Numbered from the stretch's first letter, positions 1 to 9,189 are shown. The stretch: 64,000 bases of DNA from an uncultured Candidatus Melainabacteria bacterium (GCA_934757245.1 CAKVLH010000004.1:1-64000); one strand, 5' to 3'. Notes: generated from the sequence alone by a model not told the origin. A program made the numbers and translations.

Positions 1-10
1 AGAAAATATT

Positions 11-328
11 TTAGTAATCTAATGCTAAAACAATTCTATAAATTGTTTTTAATAATGTTGGATTATTTTTTAGTCTTTTGACGATTTCTTCTAAAGATGT
101 ATTTTCAGTAACATCGGAATATTTAAAATCAAAAAGTACATTAGGAGTAATGTTTAATGCTGAACATAGTTCGTCTAATGTTTCAGCAGAAACAAAATTA
201 TTGCCGAGTTCTATTTGACTTAAACTTTTAGCCGAAAGGTTGATTTTCTCAGCCAAAGCTTCTTGTGTTAGCGAACGGCTTATTCTTATTTCTCGGATTC
301 TATTTCCTAAATTTTTCTTTATAGACAT
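11..328 (-). CDS. XRE-family helix-turn-helix regulator
   Basis: A 105-residue protein with a Cro/C1-type HTH in its first 60 residues (motifs RIREIRISRSLTQEALAEKI and LSQIELGNN). The roughly 40-residue tail has no recognised domain. The start is supported by AAGGTG five bases before the ATG. It is divergent from the Fe-S protein at 429 and lies at the left edge of a recombinase-bearing island, so it probably represses island genes; this is inference. A broken, near-identical copy lies at the other end of the island (7081-7345). The DNA target cannot be read from the sequence. Confidence 0.85.
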   Translation of the reverse strand: MSIKKNLGNRIREIRISRSLTQEALAEKINLSAKSLSQIELGNNFVSAETLDELCSALNITPNVLFDFKYSDVTENTSLEEIVKRLKNNPTLLKTIYRIVLALDY

Positions 329-428
329 AGTATCACCTTAATATATTTTGAGTAGGAGTTACACACATTGACAAGAGAGTTAATCTATTGTAAATTGATT
401 TACAGAATTTATAGTAGGAGTGGTGTAT

Positions 429-1202
429 ATGAGCAAAAACTATAAAAAGATGTTTGAAACTTTAAATGAATATCTCAAAAACAGAATTGAAGATATTGAC
501 CAAACAATTATTGAAGCAGTTAATGCCAGAAATAATGGTAAATGTTTTAGTTTTCAAGAACATCTAAAAGGGTTTGTGTATGCTCAATTAAGTGCTTTGG
601 TATCTTGGAAAAACATTAAAGCACATCATACAGAATTAGATTCTTTATTTTGTAATTTTGAAAAAAATAGATTAAAAGAAATTGCTCCTGAAATTTTAAT
701 TGAAAAAATTAGAGAATTAAAGTGTTATAGCCCATATACAACAAAGAACCAAATGATTTTTTTGAAAAACAATATAGAAACCTTTGAAAAAATTGAAGAT
801 AAATATAGTAGTTTAGATAAATTTATAACGCATAGCACCCCTGCAAACATTGTCAAATTGCTTGCAGATAGTAATAGCACCTATAAATTAAAATATGCAG
901 GAGTTGCATTAGTATGCGAATATTTGAGAAATGTCGGCATAGATATAGTTAAACCTGATGTTCATATAAAAAGAATTGTTGGTGCAGATAGATTAAATTT
1001 AATTCAATCAAAATCTGATTATAGAATAATAGAAGAGTTTCGGCGACTTTCTGCTGATATTGCTATAAGTCAGGTAAAAATGGATTACTTATTATGGAAT
1101 TATTGTTCCAAAGGATATGGTGAAATTTGTACCGCAAAACCTAAATGTTATGAATGCGTAATAAAAGAGTATTGTAATAATTTCTCATTATGTAATAAAT
1201 AA
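429..1202 (+). CDS. Endonuclease III-like HhH-GPD protein with Fe-S loop
   Basis: A 257-residue protein. The second half fits the HhH-GPD fold of DNA glycosylase/AP lyases: YKLKYAGVALVCEYL aligns with the helix-hairpin-helix and places Lys155 at the catalytic lysine, and KPDVHIKRIVG places Asp177 at the catalytic aspartate. The C-terminus has Cys234-x5-Cys240-x2-Cys243-x5-Cys249, close to the [4Fe-4S] loop of endonuclease III (C-x6-C-x2-C-x5-C). The first 100 residues match nothing I recognise, and overall similarity is low. The ATG at 429 is preferred to the GTG at 420 because AGGAG ends eight bases before it. A small membrane protein follows 20 bp downstream. Function is inferred as base excision or modified-DNA cleavage; a defence role is possible but unproven. 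Confidence 0.6.
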   Translation: MSKNYKKMFETLNEYLKNRIEDIDQTIIEAVNARNNGKCFSFQEHLKGFVYAQLSALVSWKNIKAHHTELDSLFCNFEKNRLKEIAPEILIEKIRELKCYSPYTTKNQMIFLKNNIETFEKIEDKYSSLDKFITHSTPANIVKLLADSNSTYKLKYAGVALVCEYLRNVGIDIVKPDVHIKRIVGADRLNLIQSKSDYRIIEEFRRLSADIAISQVKMDYLLWNYCSKGYGEICTAKPKCYECVIKEYCNNFSLCNK

Positions 1203-1222
1203 AAACATAAAAGGAGTAAATT

Positions 1223-1705
1223 ATGTTTGCAGTAGTTAAAACAATATTGGCAATAATTTTAATTGGGGTACTAAGTGAAATTTTTCATTTAATAGAGTCA
1301 TTTATGTCGACTTTCCCAATTTTTAAAGATTTTATCTCTATATTATTATGGTCATTAATAGTTTTTGTATTTGTTTGTATTATATTATTTTTACGAAAAA
1401 GCTATATTGAGTATAAAAACACAACACTAGAAAAGTTAAAAACAGAACAACAAACAATAGAAAAAATTAAACAACTGGCACAAGATTATGTAAAAGATTT
1501 TATTGAACAAGGTAAATCAGAATTTACACATGACGACTTAAAAGATTTTACTGTTATTGTAAAATTTAAAAATGGAATAAACATTCCAAAATTAGAAAAA
1601 TATTCTTATAAAGAACATGCTCTGTTGTTGGATATATTAGAGAAAACTTATAATCAGTTACTAAATAATTTTGAGTTTAAGGAATGGCAAAAAAGATATT
1701 ATTAA
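1223..1705 (+). CDS. Small membrane protein of unknown function
   Basis: A 160-residue protein that I do not recognise. Two hydrophobic helices are visible at about residues 3-24 and 36-58. A charged, probably coiled stretch follows (about 62-95), then a soluble domain. AAAGGAG lies shortly before the ATG. It follows the Fe-S protein by 20 bp on the same strand, so the two are probably co-transcribed within the island. No catalytic motif is visible. Confidence 0.7.
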   Translation: MFAVVKTILAIILIGVLSEIFHLIESFMSTFPIFKDFISILLWSLIVFVFVCIILFLRKSYIEYKNTTLEKLKTEQQTIEKIKQLAQDYVKDFIEQGKSEFTHDDLKDFTVIVKFKNGINIPKLEKYSYKEHALLLDILEKTYNQLLNNFEFKEWQKRYY

Positions 1706-2470
1706 AAATTTTAGGTGGGGCGGAAAGAAAAAGAATAAAATAAGATTATTATAAAATTTACTCTTATAATCATATAAGAAATAGTAATACATATAAAATC
1801 ATTAGTGAATCCTTCGAATATGCTATCATGACAATGTTTAAACCAAATTAAGGCTAAAGTTTTTTAAGAGTGTTAGCAGAACGATTGATGGGCAACAAAT
1901 AAAATTTTCTTATTTAACCGATGATTATGTAGAAAATATTGTCAAAAGTAAATTATAGCACTATTCAAAAGAAGATTTTAGGCGCAATCAAATGTACTGT
2001 TTGGTGAAGAAACATAAAAAGTTTACAAATCTTCAAGTTTTATTGACGAGAATTTAAAAAATTTGTATCATGAATATGTAGGCTAGATTTTGCAGTTTTG
2101 TAAAACGCTCCGGCAGTAGAACCAGATGCCACGATTACTAAAACAATGGTTCAAGGTTGATATATGATGATGAGAACACATCGTCGCTTAACAAGATAAT
2201 AAACATATAGAGCCAGCACGCCTGATGGTAGGTATAAGGTTGATATTTATGACTAGTCTGCACTTTATCTTGGGAGTTTTAAATAGTCGCAACTTAATCT
2301 CAATTGATTAAGTTTTATCACGTTGTAGGGTACACTCTAAACGTGGGAAATTTTGGCGTTTAAAACTCCCTGAATAGACTTAAATTTTTATTTTTCAGTC
2401 ATTTCAGTGATGATGTCTTTACTTCAAACACTCGTCATCTTACAAATAAGTAAAAGGAGATTTTACAACA
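1706..2470 (+). other. 765-bp non-coding stretch with decayed coding remnants
   Basis: No intact gene is visible. Short coding-like pieces interrupted by stops occur at about 1870-1960 (reading RTIDGQQIKFSYLTDDYVEN) and about 2215-2260 (reading TPDGRYKVDIYD), which suggests decayed island cargo. The part before the resolvase gene carries two inverted repeats, listed separately. The remnants cannot be assigned to a family by eye. Confidence 0.4.
2273..2371. repeat. Inverted-repeat block upstream of the resolvase gene
   Basis: GGGAGTTTTAAA near 2275 is matched by its reverse complement TTTAAAACTCCC near 2360. Nested inside is a perfect 9-bp inverted repeat, AACTTAATC / GATTAAGTT, with a 6-base spacer at 2291-2314. 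Serine resolvases usually bind paired sites next to their own gene, so this is a candidate res or operator region. That role is inferred from position only. Confidence 0.45.
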
Positions 2471-3055
2471 ATGAACGGAATGACAAAAGGACAAAAAGTC
2501 GGGTACATCAGAGTTAGCACTATTGAACAAAACACTGAAAGCCAAAAATCTTTATTGCAAGATTTGAAGCTGGACAAAGTTTTTGAAGAAAAAGTGAGCG
2601 GTAAAAATACACAACGTCGACAATTACAAGCTCTGTTAGAGTACGTAAGAGAGGGTGATACTGTCTATGTTAAAGATTTATCTAGGCTTGCTCGCAATAC
2701 TAAAGATTTGTTGGATATTATTGAATATCTTAATAACAAAGGTGTAGGACTTTTTAGTATGAAAGAAAGTATTGATACTTCAAGTAATTTTGGTAAACTT
2801 ATGCTTACATTCTTAGGTGCAATTTATGAGTTTGAACGTGCAAATCTACTAGAAAGACAGCGAGATGGAATTGCTGTTGCTAAAAAATTGGGCAAGTATA
2901 AAGGTAGAAAACAAATTGAAAAGCCTGCAAATTTTAGCGAAGTTTACAAGAAATGGCTTAATCGTGAAATTAAATCAAATGTTGCTATACGCGAGTTAAA
3001 TATTAGTGAATACGCATTCTACAAATTCGTAAGAGAGGAGAATGCTAATGGCTAA
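2471..3055 (+). CDS. Serine recombinase (resolvase/invertase family)
   Basis: A 194-residue small serine recombinase. The N-terminal catalytic domain begins VGYIRVST, with the nucleophile Ser16 and nearby Arg14. It continues with DLSRLARNTKDLLDII and the E-helix region FLGAIYEFERANLLERQRDG. A C-terminal HTH of about 45 residues (NFSEVYKKWLNREIKSNVAI) would bind DNA. Length matches the Hin/Tn3 resolvase group. GGAG lies about 11 bases upstream of this ATG. Its stop overlaps the start of the integrase gene, so the two recombinases are translationally linked. Confidence 0.92.
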   Translation: MNGMTKGQKVGYIRVSTIEQNTESQKSLLQDLKLDKVFEEKVSGKNTQRRQLQALLEYVREGDTVYVKDLSRLARNTKDLLDIIEYLNNKGVGLFSMKESIDTSSNFGKLMLTFLGAIYEFERANLLERQRDGIAVAKKLGKYKGRKQIEKPANFSEVYKKWLNREIKSNVAIRELNISEYAFYKFVREENANG

Positions 3056-4352
3056 AGAATTGACTCCAAAAATTAAAAGACCTAAACGCAAAAATGGTGA
3101 GGGCTGTTTTACGAAAAGTACTGACGGCAAATACATTGAATATAAAGTTACTTATCATGACGAATTTGGTAAAAGTAAAATAAAATCTTTTTCTAGAAAA
3201 ACTAAAGAAGAATGTTTAATTGCGTACAAAGAATGGAAAGCAGAATTAGAGGGTCGATGTTCTGATGAAATTTCAGAAAACTGTACAGTTGCACAATGGG
3301 CAAATACTTGGTTTGAAAATTTTGTCGTTGGTCATGTTAAAGTTACAACTATTAGCGATGATAGAAGTATTTTGGATAAACACATCATTCCAGGTTTAGG
3401 ACATCGCCCATTAAAAAGTCTTACAGGTCTAAGACTTACAAAATTTTATAATGATTGTCTAAAAAAGAATAATGGTAAAGGTGGAACTCTAGACCCTAAA
3501 ACAGTTAAAAATATTCGTGCTGTTGTAAATAGAATGCTTGAATGTGCATATAAAAATGAAATTATAAAAGAAAATCCTAATAAAAAAGCAAATTACCCAA
3601 AATGTACAAAAAAAGAAATAGAAATACTAACACAAGAAGACTATAATAAATTTTTCAAATACTGTATTGAAAAAGGTACACAATGGGATATGCTTATAGT
3701 GTTTTTTCTTTGTGTCGGTACAAGATTAGGCGAAGCATTAGGCTTGCAATGGTCAAAAGTTAATTTTGAAAAACGAGAAATGAGAATTGCCCAACAATTA
3801 CAAGCTGTACCAAATAATGACAATAACTCAAAATATAAATATAAAAAAGAAATTATTGATTCAACAAAAACTAAAACATCAAATCGTACAATACCAATAT
3901 CAGATATAGTTTATAAAATCTTACGCAGAGTAAGAAGTATACAAGCTGAAAACAAAATGCGTTTAGGTGTTAAATATCATAGAGATTTAGACCTTGTTTT
4001 TGCAAGAGATGATGGCGATTTTATTTGTGATACAACATTTAGAGATTTTGTTAATAAAAGACTTGAAGAAGCTGGTATTGAACATCATAAAATACATTCA
4101 TTCAGGCATTCTTGTGCAACAAATTTCTTTGAACACAAAGCAGATATTAAAAAAGTTTCAGCTTGGCTAGGGCATAGTAGTATTGGAATAACTTTAGATA
4201 CTTATACTCATGTTTTACCACATCACTTGGAAGAGCTTACTGAATTTCAAGACAAACAATTTAAACACATTTTTCATAGCAATGAAAAAGATATACCAGA
4301 TGAAATGTTACCTCATAAAACTTTTGCACAAGAGGACGATTGGGGAGCATAA
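3048..4352 (+). CDS. Tyrosine-type integrase
   Basis: A 434-residue phage/ICE-type integrase. The N-terminal AP2-like DNA-binding region is followed by a SAM-like core-binding domain and then the catalytic domain. Visible catalytic residues are Arg226 (GTRLGEALGLQW), His350-x-x-Arg353 (HSFRHS), His376 (WLGHSS) and the nucleophile Tyr386 (LDTYTHV). The ATG at 3048 lies seven bases after GGAG; an in-frame ATG at 3042 is too close. The gene overlaps the resolvase and is followed at once by a terminator hairpin and attachment-like repeats holding half an initiator tRNA, the usual layout for an integrase beside its att site. Confidence 0.95.
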   Translation: MAKELTPKIKRPKRKNGEGCFTKSTDGKYIEYKVTYHDEFGKSKIKSFSRKTKEECLIAYKEWKAELEGRCSDEISENCTVAQWANTWFENFVVGHVKVTTISDDRSILDKHIIPGLGHRPLKSLTGLRLTKFYNDCLKKNNGKGGTLDPKTVKNIRAVVNRMLECAYKNEIIKENPNKKANYPKCTKKEIEILTQEDYNKFFKYCIEKGTQWDMLIVFFLCVGTRLGEALGLQWSKVNFEKREMRIAQQLQAVPNNDNNSKYKYKKEIIDSTKTKTSNRTIPISDIVYKILRRVRSIQAENKMRLGVKYHRDLDLVFARDDGDFICDTTFRDFVNKRLEEAGIEHHKIHSFRHSCATNFFEHKADIKKVSAWLGHSSIGITLDTYTHVLPHHLEELTEFQDKQFKHIFHSNEKDIPDEMLPHKTFAQEDDWGA

Positions 4353-4377
4353 AAAATGAAAAATTTGGGGATTAGAA

Positions 4378-4410
4378 GACCTATAAATAGACCTACAAAA
4401 ATTATAGGTC
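4378..4410 (+). terminator. Hairpin after the integrase
   Basis: GACCTATAA pairs with TTATAGGTC across a 15-base loop, 25 bp after the integrase stop. The following bases are only moderately T-rich, so termination is plausible rather than certain. Confidence 0.55.
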
Positions 4411-4432
4411 TTCCCTACAATTTTTATCAAAA

Positions 4433-4538
<106 letters not shown>

Positions 4539-4552
4539 TTATTTAATTTTCA

Positions 4553-4690
4553 TGTTGAGCAAATACACTCAACATCTATATTATGCTCCGTAAAAATAAA
4601 AAATCAAGTACTTTAAAATTTTATTTTAAAAACTTTTACCCCCATAATTAATTATAGGAAAATTATAAGTGTTGCTCATTATAATTTTTA
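4553..4690. other. Spacer between the att-like copies, with two hairpins
   Basis: TGTTGAG/CTCAACA (4553-4574) and AAAATTATAA with TATAATTTTT (about 4662-4692) can each form a stem. No coding sequence is seen in 4539-4783. The stems may be terminators or structured RNA; no family is recognised. Confidence 0.35.
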
Positions 4691-4783
4691 AGTTGTGATT
4701 TTTTATAAAACAAGTGGGAAATAAATAAAAGAACTATTCGGGCGAAAGATATTTGTATTCTAGTTTTATTTACATCTTTATAT

Positions 4784-4879
4784 AGTAAGTATTTTATAAA
4801 TTCCAATAACACTGATTATATCAATCAAGAAGATTAAGTTAAAAACAAAAAGCCTCCTATGAGCCAATGAGCTACCAAT
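4784..4879. repeat. Attachment-like repeat, copy 2, decayed
   Basis: Repeats the copy-1 block (AGTAAGTATTTTATAAAT, then CCAATAACACTGATTATATC). It ends in a damaged tRNA fragment which on the minus strand reads GGTAGCTCATTGGCTCATA, equivalent to initiator tRNA nucleotides 18-37. The acceptor strand is lost. Two copies in tandem suggest repeated integration at the same site. Confidence 0.6.
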
Positions 4880-4985
4880 ATTATAGTATTAACTTTAAAT
4901 AATTAAAAAATAGTTAAGATTTTAAATTATTTATTAAAAATATATGATAATATTCACATGAGAAATAAGAATACAAAGGAGTAAT

Positions 4986-6902
4986 ATGGCACTTAAATTA
5001 AGTAATGTTAGAATCTTAAATTACAAATCAATAAATGATATATCATTAGATATTGAAAAACATGACAATAGTTATACTACTATTTTTGTTGGTAAAAATG
5101 AAACGGGAAAATCTAACTTACTTAATGCAATCTCTTTTATTTCAACTCCTACCTCTGAATTTAATTATGATGATTTACGAAATGCTCAAAATGAACAAGC
5201 AAAGTATATTGATTTCTATTTTACATATTCCTTTGAAAACGAGGAAGAATGGAAACATATATTGAAAGAAAATATAAGTGTCCCAGATGATTTTATTAAA
5301 CTAATTGAATTTAATAGCATTGAAAACAATACTTACTTATCAAAAACAGGAAAAACTTTTAATAGTACAGATAGTGCAATATTTGAGGCCCCCGAGGATG
5401 ATGATTTGAAAAAATACGCTTTTAAAGAATTATCTATAACTGATGATAATCAGTATCTTTACGATATTTGTTATACAAGAGGACTTGACGTCAATAGCAT
5501 TGACAATGAAAATACTCAAAATCCGTCTTTATATAAAAGATTAAATACAGATTTTTTACAAACTATACTAGATAACATCTTTGGAAAATTCTTAGAAAAA
5601 AATCAATTAAAAGTATCAAAATGGAAACATTCTAAGGAATATTTAATTACAGAAACTATTGATTTAAATACTTTTAAAACGAATAATAATATGTGTTATC
5701 CATTAAAAAATATTTTTAATCTTGCAGGATATAAAACACAAAAAGATATAGAAACTAAAATCAATTCTTTAGTTGATAGTCCTAAAAATATAAACAAACT
5801 TGCAAGTCAGTTAGAACGTATCACAACTGAATACATAAATAAGATTTGGGCTGAAAGTAAAATAAAAGTAAAAATAGACATTCAAAAAGATTTGAATTTA
5901 GATGTTTATATTATTGATGAAACAGATGAAGAAAATACTTATTATATGTCAGATAGAAGTGAAGGCTTTAAACAATTTATTTCTCTTATTTTAAGTATTT
6001 CTGCTGCAAATGAAACTGATAAATTGAAAAATAATATTATCTTAATAGATGAGCCTGAAGTACATATGCATCCATCAGGAATAAGATTTATGCGAAATGA
6101 ATTATTGCGCATAGGAGAGAATAATTATGTTTTTGTAGCAACTCATTCACAATTTATGATTGATACAAAAAATCAAGAACGACATTATATTGTTACTAAA
6201 CCCCAAAATAATACTTGTGTTAAAATATGGGATTCTACAAAAGATTTGGCTGATGATGAAATTTTAAGACAAGCCTTTGGTATAAACGTATTAAATGATT
6301 TATTAGCTCCGCATAGAATACTAGTTGAGGGTTGTACTGATTGTGTTTTATTTGAAAAAGCACTCGCTACCATCTCTCCCAAAAACTGTATAACAATAAC
6401 TAATGGAACTGGTGCTAATATTGTGTCTGTAGCAAGTATGTTAAAAATGTATAATGTAGATGTTTTTACAATAGTGGATGCCGATAAAGATGGAGAGGGA
6501 TACAAAAGAGAAATTCTGAAATTAGGCATTCCATATAAAAACTCTTCTGTAAAAACGCTTCGAGATATAAATTCCGAGATTATTGATTATGGAACCATTG
6601 AAGATTGTCTTGATTGTAATTATGTAATCAAACAGTTAAAAAATGCATTTTATAATGTTACAGGAAATAAAAGTTGTGCTTTTACATATAAAGTAGAAAG
6701 ACCAATTCTTGAAGAATTTAAAACTTTTTTAGCAAAAAACAATATTTCTAAAAATGTAAGTAATGAAATTATAGAACAATCAAAAAAACTAATTGCTGAA
6801 AACTTCAATCCAACCTTGACTTCATTACGTAATAAAAATTCTAAATTTTTAGAAATATGCAATAAGATAATAGAATATTTTACACCAAGTACCGAAAAAT
6901 AA
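4986..6902 (+). CDS. OLD-family ATP-dependent nuclease (AAA ATPase + TOPRIM)
   Basis: A 638-residue protein. The N-terminal ABC/SMC-like ATPase has Walker A GKNETGKS at residues 36-43 and Walker B LIDEPEVHMHP with Asp355 and Glu356. The C-terminal TOPRIM domain has LVEG (Glu448) and D498-x-D500-x-D502, the metal ligands, followed by GTIEDCL, typical of OLD nucleases. AAAGGAG lies four bases before the ATG. OLD proteins of phage P2 and GajA of Gabija cut DNA in phage-related defence. No UvrD-type partner (GajB) lies next to it, so it is best called a stand-alone OLD nuclease. Defence by this copy is inferred from family and island context. Confidence 0.88.
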   Translation: MALKLSNVRILNYKSINDISLDIEKHDNSYTTIFVGKNETGKSNLLNAISFISTPTSEFNYDDLRNAQNEQAKYIDFYFTYSFENEEEWKHILKENISVPDDFIKLIEFNSIENNTYLSKTGKTFNSTDSAIFEAPEDDDLKKYAFKELSITDDNQYLYDICYTRGLDVNSIDNENTQNPSLYKRLNTDFLQTILDNIFGKFLEKNQLKVSKWKHSKEYLITETIDLNTFKTNNNMCYPLKNIFNLAGYKTQKDIETKINSLVDSPKNINKLASQLERITTEYINKIWAESKIKVKIDIQKDLNLDVYIIDETDEENTYYMSDRSEGFKQFISLILSISAANETDKLKNNIILIDEPEVHMHPSGIRFMRNELLRIGENNYVFVATHSQFMIDTKNQERHYIVTKPQNNTCVKIWDSTKDLADDEILRQAFGINVLNDLLAPHRILVEGCTDCVLFEKALATISPKNCITITNGTGANIVSVASMLKMYNVDVFTIVDADKDGEGYKREILKLGIPYKNSSVKTLRDINSEIIDYGTIEDCLDCNYVIKQLKNAFYNVTGNKSCAFTYKVERPILEEFKTFLAKNNISKNVSNEIIEQSKKLIAENFNPTLTSLRNKNSKFLEICNKIIEYFTPSTEK

Positions 6903-7080
6903 TACCCCATACAGCCCCTATCTTTGCGTGATGAGGTTTCGTGGTCGCAGATATAAGTTTTCTCAATTTGAGATTTTTCTCGGCTTAAAAATCCCCGCCT
7001 AAATAATTTAGAATGAGAGCATTCTCTGGCGAATGATGAAATGTTTTGGTGGTGTGAGGTATAAAGTGACCGAGAATTTT

Positions 7081-7345
7081 TTTAGTAATCTAATGCCAAA
7101 ACAATTCTATAAATTGTTTTTAATAATGTTGGATTATTTTTTAGTCTTTTAACAATTTCTTCTAAAGATGTATTTTCAGTAACATGGGAATATTTAAAAT
7201 CAAAAAGTACATTAGGAGTAATATTTAATGCGGAACATAGTTCGTCTAATGTTTCAGCATAAACAAAATTATTACCGAGTTCTATTTGGCTTAAACTTTT
7301 AGTCGAAAGGTTGATTTTTGAAGCCGTTTTTTATAGACGTCATTC
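7081..7345 (-). pseudogene. Broken copy of the XRE regulator
   Basis: Positions 7081-7319 repeat 10-248 almost exactly, covering the C-terminal two thirds of the XRE gene with a few substitutions. The 5' end is damaged: about 60 bases coding for the first HTH helix are missing, and an ATG start (ACGTCTATAAAAAACGG) is joined out of frame to the rest. It marks the right end of the island, in direct orientation with the intact copy. Confidence 0.8.
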
Positions 7346-7416
7346 TTGTAGCTCTGTCTACCAATATAGTCAAACAACTTTTCTTACTTAGTTGACTGGA
7401 GGATGTTGCATGATTA

Positions 7417-8028
7417 TCAAATCACTCTATCAAAGCCTCTTTTACCAAGAGCTTTTGCATAGTCATTAATTACAGATTCGATAGCATAATATAGCCCTTC
7501 GCTTATTCTAAATCTCAAGCGTTCAATTCTTTCTGAATATTCTGGGTAAACAATTCCTGGAACTCTATTTGCAAATATACCAGCTCTTGTAACTCCTTCA
7601 CCTAATGTAGGTGATATGGATTTAGCTCTTTTATACAACTTGTATAAATCCTCTGGCGAGTGTTCTGGTGAAAATGAAAGCCACTTAGCAGATGTCAACT
7701 GTCCTGAAAGAAATGACTTATCTTCATAGACATCTTTAGAACATTTAAAAGGTTCTGTTATTTGTGTAATATCACGTAAATTTTGTTCAGTTACATTTTC
7801 TCTGAAATACATTGTATATGGGTCTGACCTTGTAAAGAAATTATCATCTCCCGCCACTTTATAATATGCTTTGGGAGGTGTAACTGTTCTTACGAGCTTT
7901 CCGTTGACGATAATTTCTCCTTTAGAAATATATCTATCCAACACCTCTATTGCTTCTGGATTTGCATTAAGGTTCATTGATACTCTTGCTTGAGGTAAAA
8001 CTTGAAAACTCTTTATCCTATCAGTCAT
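7417..8028 (-). CDS. Hypothetical protein, possibly 5'-truncated
   Basis: A 203-residue, mostly soluble protein that I do not recognise. There is no clear ribosome binding site before the ATG at 8028. The reading frame stays open for about 26 codons upstream with coding-like content (for example NEYDWVYRKPAY) but has no ATG, GTG or TTG. This suggests either an unusual start or a lost 5' end. The 3' end lies about 70 bp from the broken XRE copy, so the gene is the first chromosomal one beyond the island. It follows icd on the same strand after a 107-bp gap. Confidence 0.55.
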   Translation of the reverse strand: MTDRIKSFQVLPQARVSMNLNANPEAIEVLDRYISKGEIIVNGKLVRTVTPPKAYYKVAGDDNFFTRSDPYTMYFRENVTEQNLRDITQITEPFKCSKDVYEDKSFLSGQLTSAKWLSFSPEHSPEDLYKLYKRAKSISPTLGEGVTRAGIFANRVPGIVYPEYSERIERLRFRISEGLYYAIESVINDYAKALGKRGFDRVI

Positions 8029-8135
8029 ATATGCAGGCTTTCTGTAAACCCAATCATATTCGTTATCTATTGAGATACCAGATCTTTCTTTTTTTATGAT
8101 TTAAAATAGGTCTAAAATTACAATTTAGTGTAATA

Positions 8136-9140
8136 CTATTTTTCAACTGTCAATCTATCAACAACTGCTAGAGTAAATTCGCTACAAGTCGCGTTGCCAC
8201 CTAAATCTGCAGTTTTTATATTCGCGTCCAAAGTTGCAAATAATGCTAATTTTATTCTCATTGCAGCTTCTTTTTCGCCAATATAATTCAACATCTCAAT
8301 AGCTGACATAAGCATTGCCGTAGGGTTTGCTTTATCCATGCCGGCAATATCAGGAGCGGAACCATGCACCGGCTCAAACACGGCATAATCTTTGCCAATA
8401 TTAGCACCTTGTGCTATTCCCAGTCCACCAATCAAGCCTGCGCACAAGTCTGAAACAATATCACCATAAAGATTTGGTAACAACAATACATCAAACTGAT
8501 TAGGATTTTGAACAAGTTGCATACAACAATTATCAACAAGAATTTCTCTGAAATTGATTTGCGGATACTGTTCTGCAACCTTTCTTGCACATCCTAAAAA
8601 CAATCCGTCAGAAAGTTTGCAAATATTCGCCTTCGTAACAACACAAACCTCTTTGCGATTATTATTTACAGCATAGTCAAACGCAAATTTTGCAATTCTT
8701 TCAGAGGCCATTCTTGTAATGATTTTAATACTTTCAGCAGTATCTTCATCAACTTGACGTTCAATTCCCGCATACAAATCTTCTGTATTTTCTCGAACAA
8801 CAACTATATCCACTTTGTCGTAACGAGTTTTTACATTCGGCAAATTATAGCAAGGACGCAAATTGGCGTACAAGTCCAATTCTTTTCTTAACTGAACATT
8901 TACGGAACGAAAACCCTTGCCGATAGGCGTTGTAACCGGTGATTTTAGAGCAACTTTGTTTTGTTTTACAGATTCTAAAACTCGCTGTGGAAGTGGCGTA
9001 CCTTCTGCTTCAATCACATCTGCACCGGCAGTCTGGATATCCCAGTCGATTGCAACTCCGACTGCGTTTATAATTTTAATTACTGCATCTGTTATTTCCG
9101 GCCCGATTCCGTCGCCTTTAATTAAAGTTACTCTTCTCAT
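8136..9140 (-). CDS. icd: NAD-dependent isocitrate dehydrogenase
   Basis: About 334 residues, of the short NAD-type isocitrate/isopropylmalate dehydrogenase family. It opens with the GDGIGPE fold start. The substrate-binding segment RSVNVQLRKELDLYANLRP and the motif VVRENTEDLYAGIE are typical of NAD-isocitrate dehydrogenase rather than LeuB. NLYGDIVSDLCAGLIGG supplies the metal-binding aspartates, and FEPVHGSAPDIAG the cofactor loop. It oxidatively decarboxylates isocitrate to 2-oxoglutarate. The ATG at 9140 follows AGAGG. Homoisocitrate dehydrogenase cannot be fully excluded by eye. Confidence 0.88.
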   Translation of the reverse strand: MRRVTLIKGDGIGPEITDAVIKIINAVGVAIDWDIQTAGADVIEAEGTPLPQRVLESVKQNKVALKSPVTTPIGKGFRSVNVQLRKELDLYANLRPCYNLPNVKTRYDKVDIVVVRENTEDLYAGIERQVDEDTAESIKIITRMASERIAKFAFDYAVNNNRKEVCVVTKANICKLSDGLFLGCARKVAEQYPQINFREILVDNCCMQLVQNPNQFDVLLLPNLYGDIVSDLCAGLIGGLGIAQGANIGKDYAVFEPVHGSAPDIAGMDKANPTAMLMSAIEMLNYIGEKEAAMRIKLALFATLDANIKTADLGGNATCSEFTLAVVDRLTVEK

Positions 9141-9160
9141 TTTCACCTCTTTATAGTTAA

Positions 9161-9179
9161 GTTGGGCTGAAAGCCCAAC
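9161..9179 (-). terminator. GTTGGGCT hairpin
   Basis: GTTGGGCT-gaa-AGCCCAAC lies just after the stop of the gene at 9190-10377 and before icd. It is followed by CTACA, a layout also seen near 36,270. It could stop transcription or be a small repeat element; there is no strong T run. Confidence 0.4.
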
Positions 9180-9189
9180 CTACAATCTT

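Noticed and set aside
5053..5265. A 70-residue plus-strand frame within the OLD gene
   Set aside because: It lies wholly inside the ATPase coding region in another frame and has no motif of its own.
4986..6902. A Gabija (GajA-GajB) or PARIS defence pair
   Set aside because: The ATPase and TOPRIM domains are present in one protein, but no UvrD-like helicase or separate partner gene lies next to it; the following 180 bp are non-coding and then the broken XRE copy begins.
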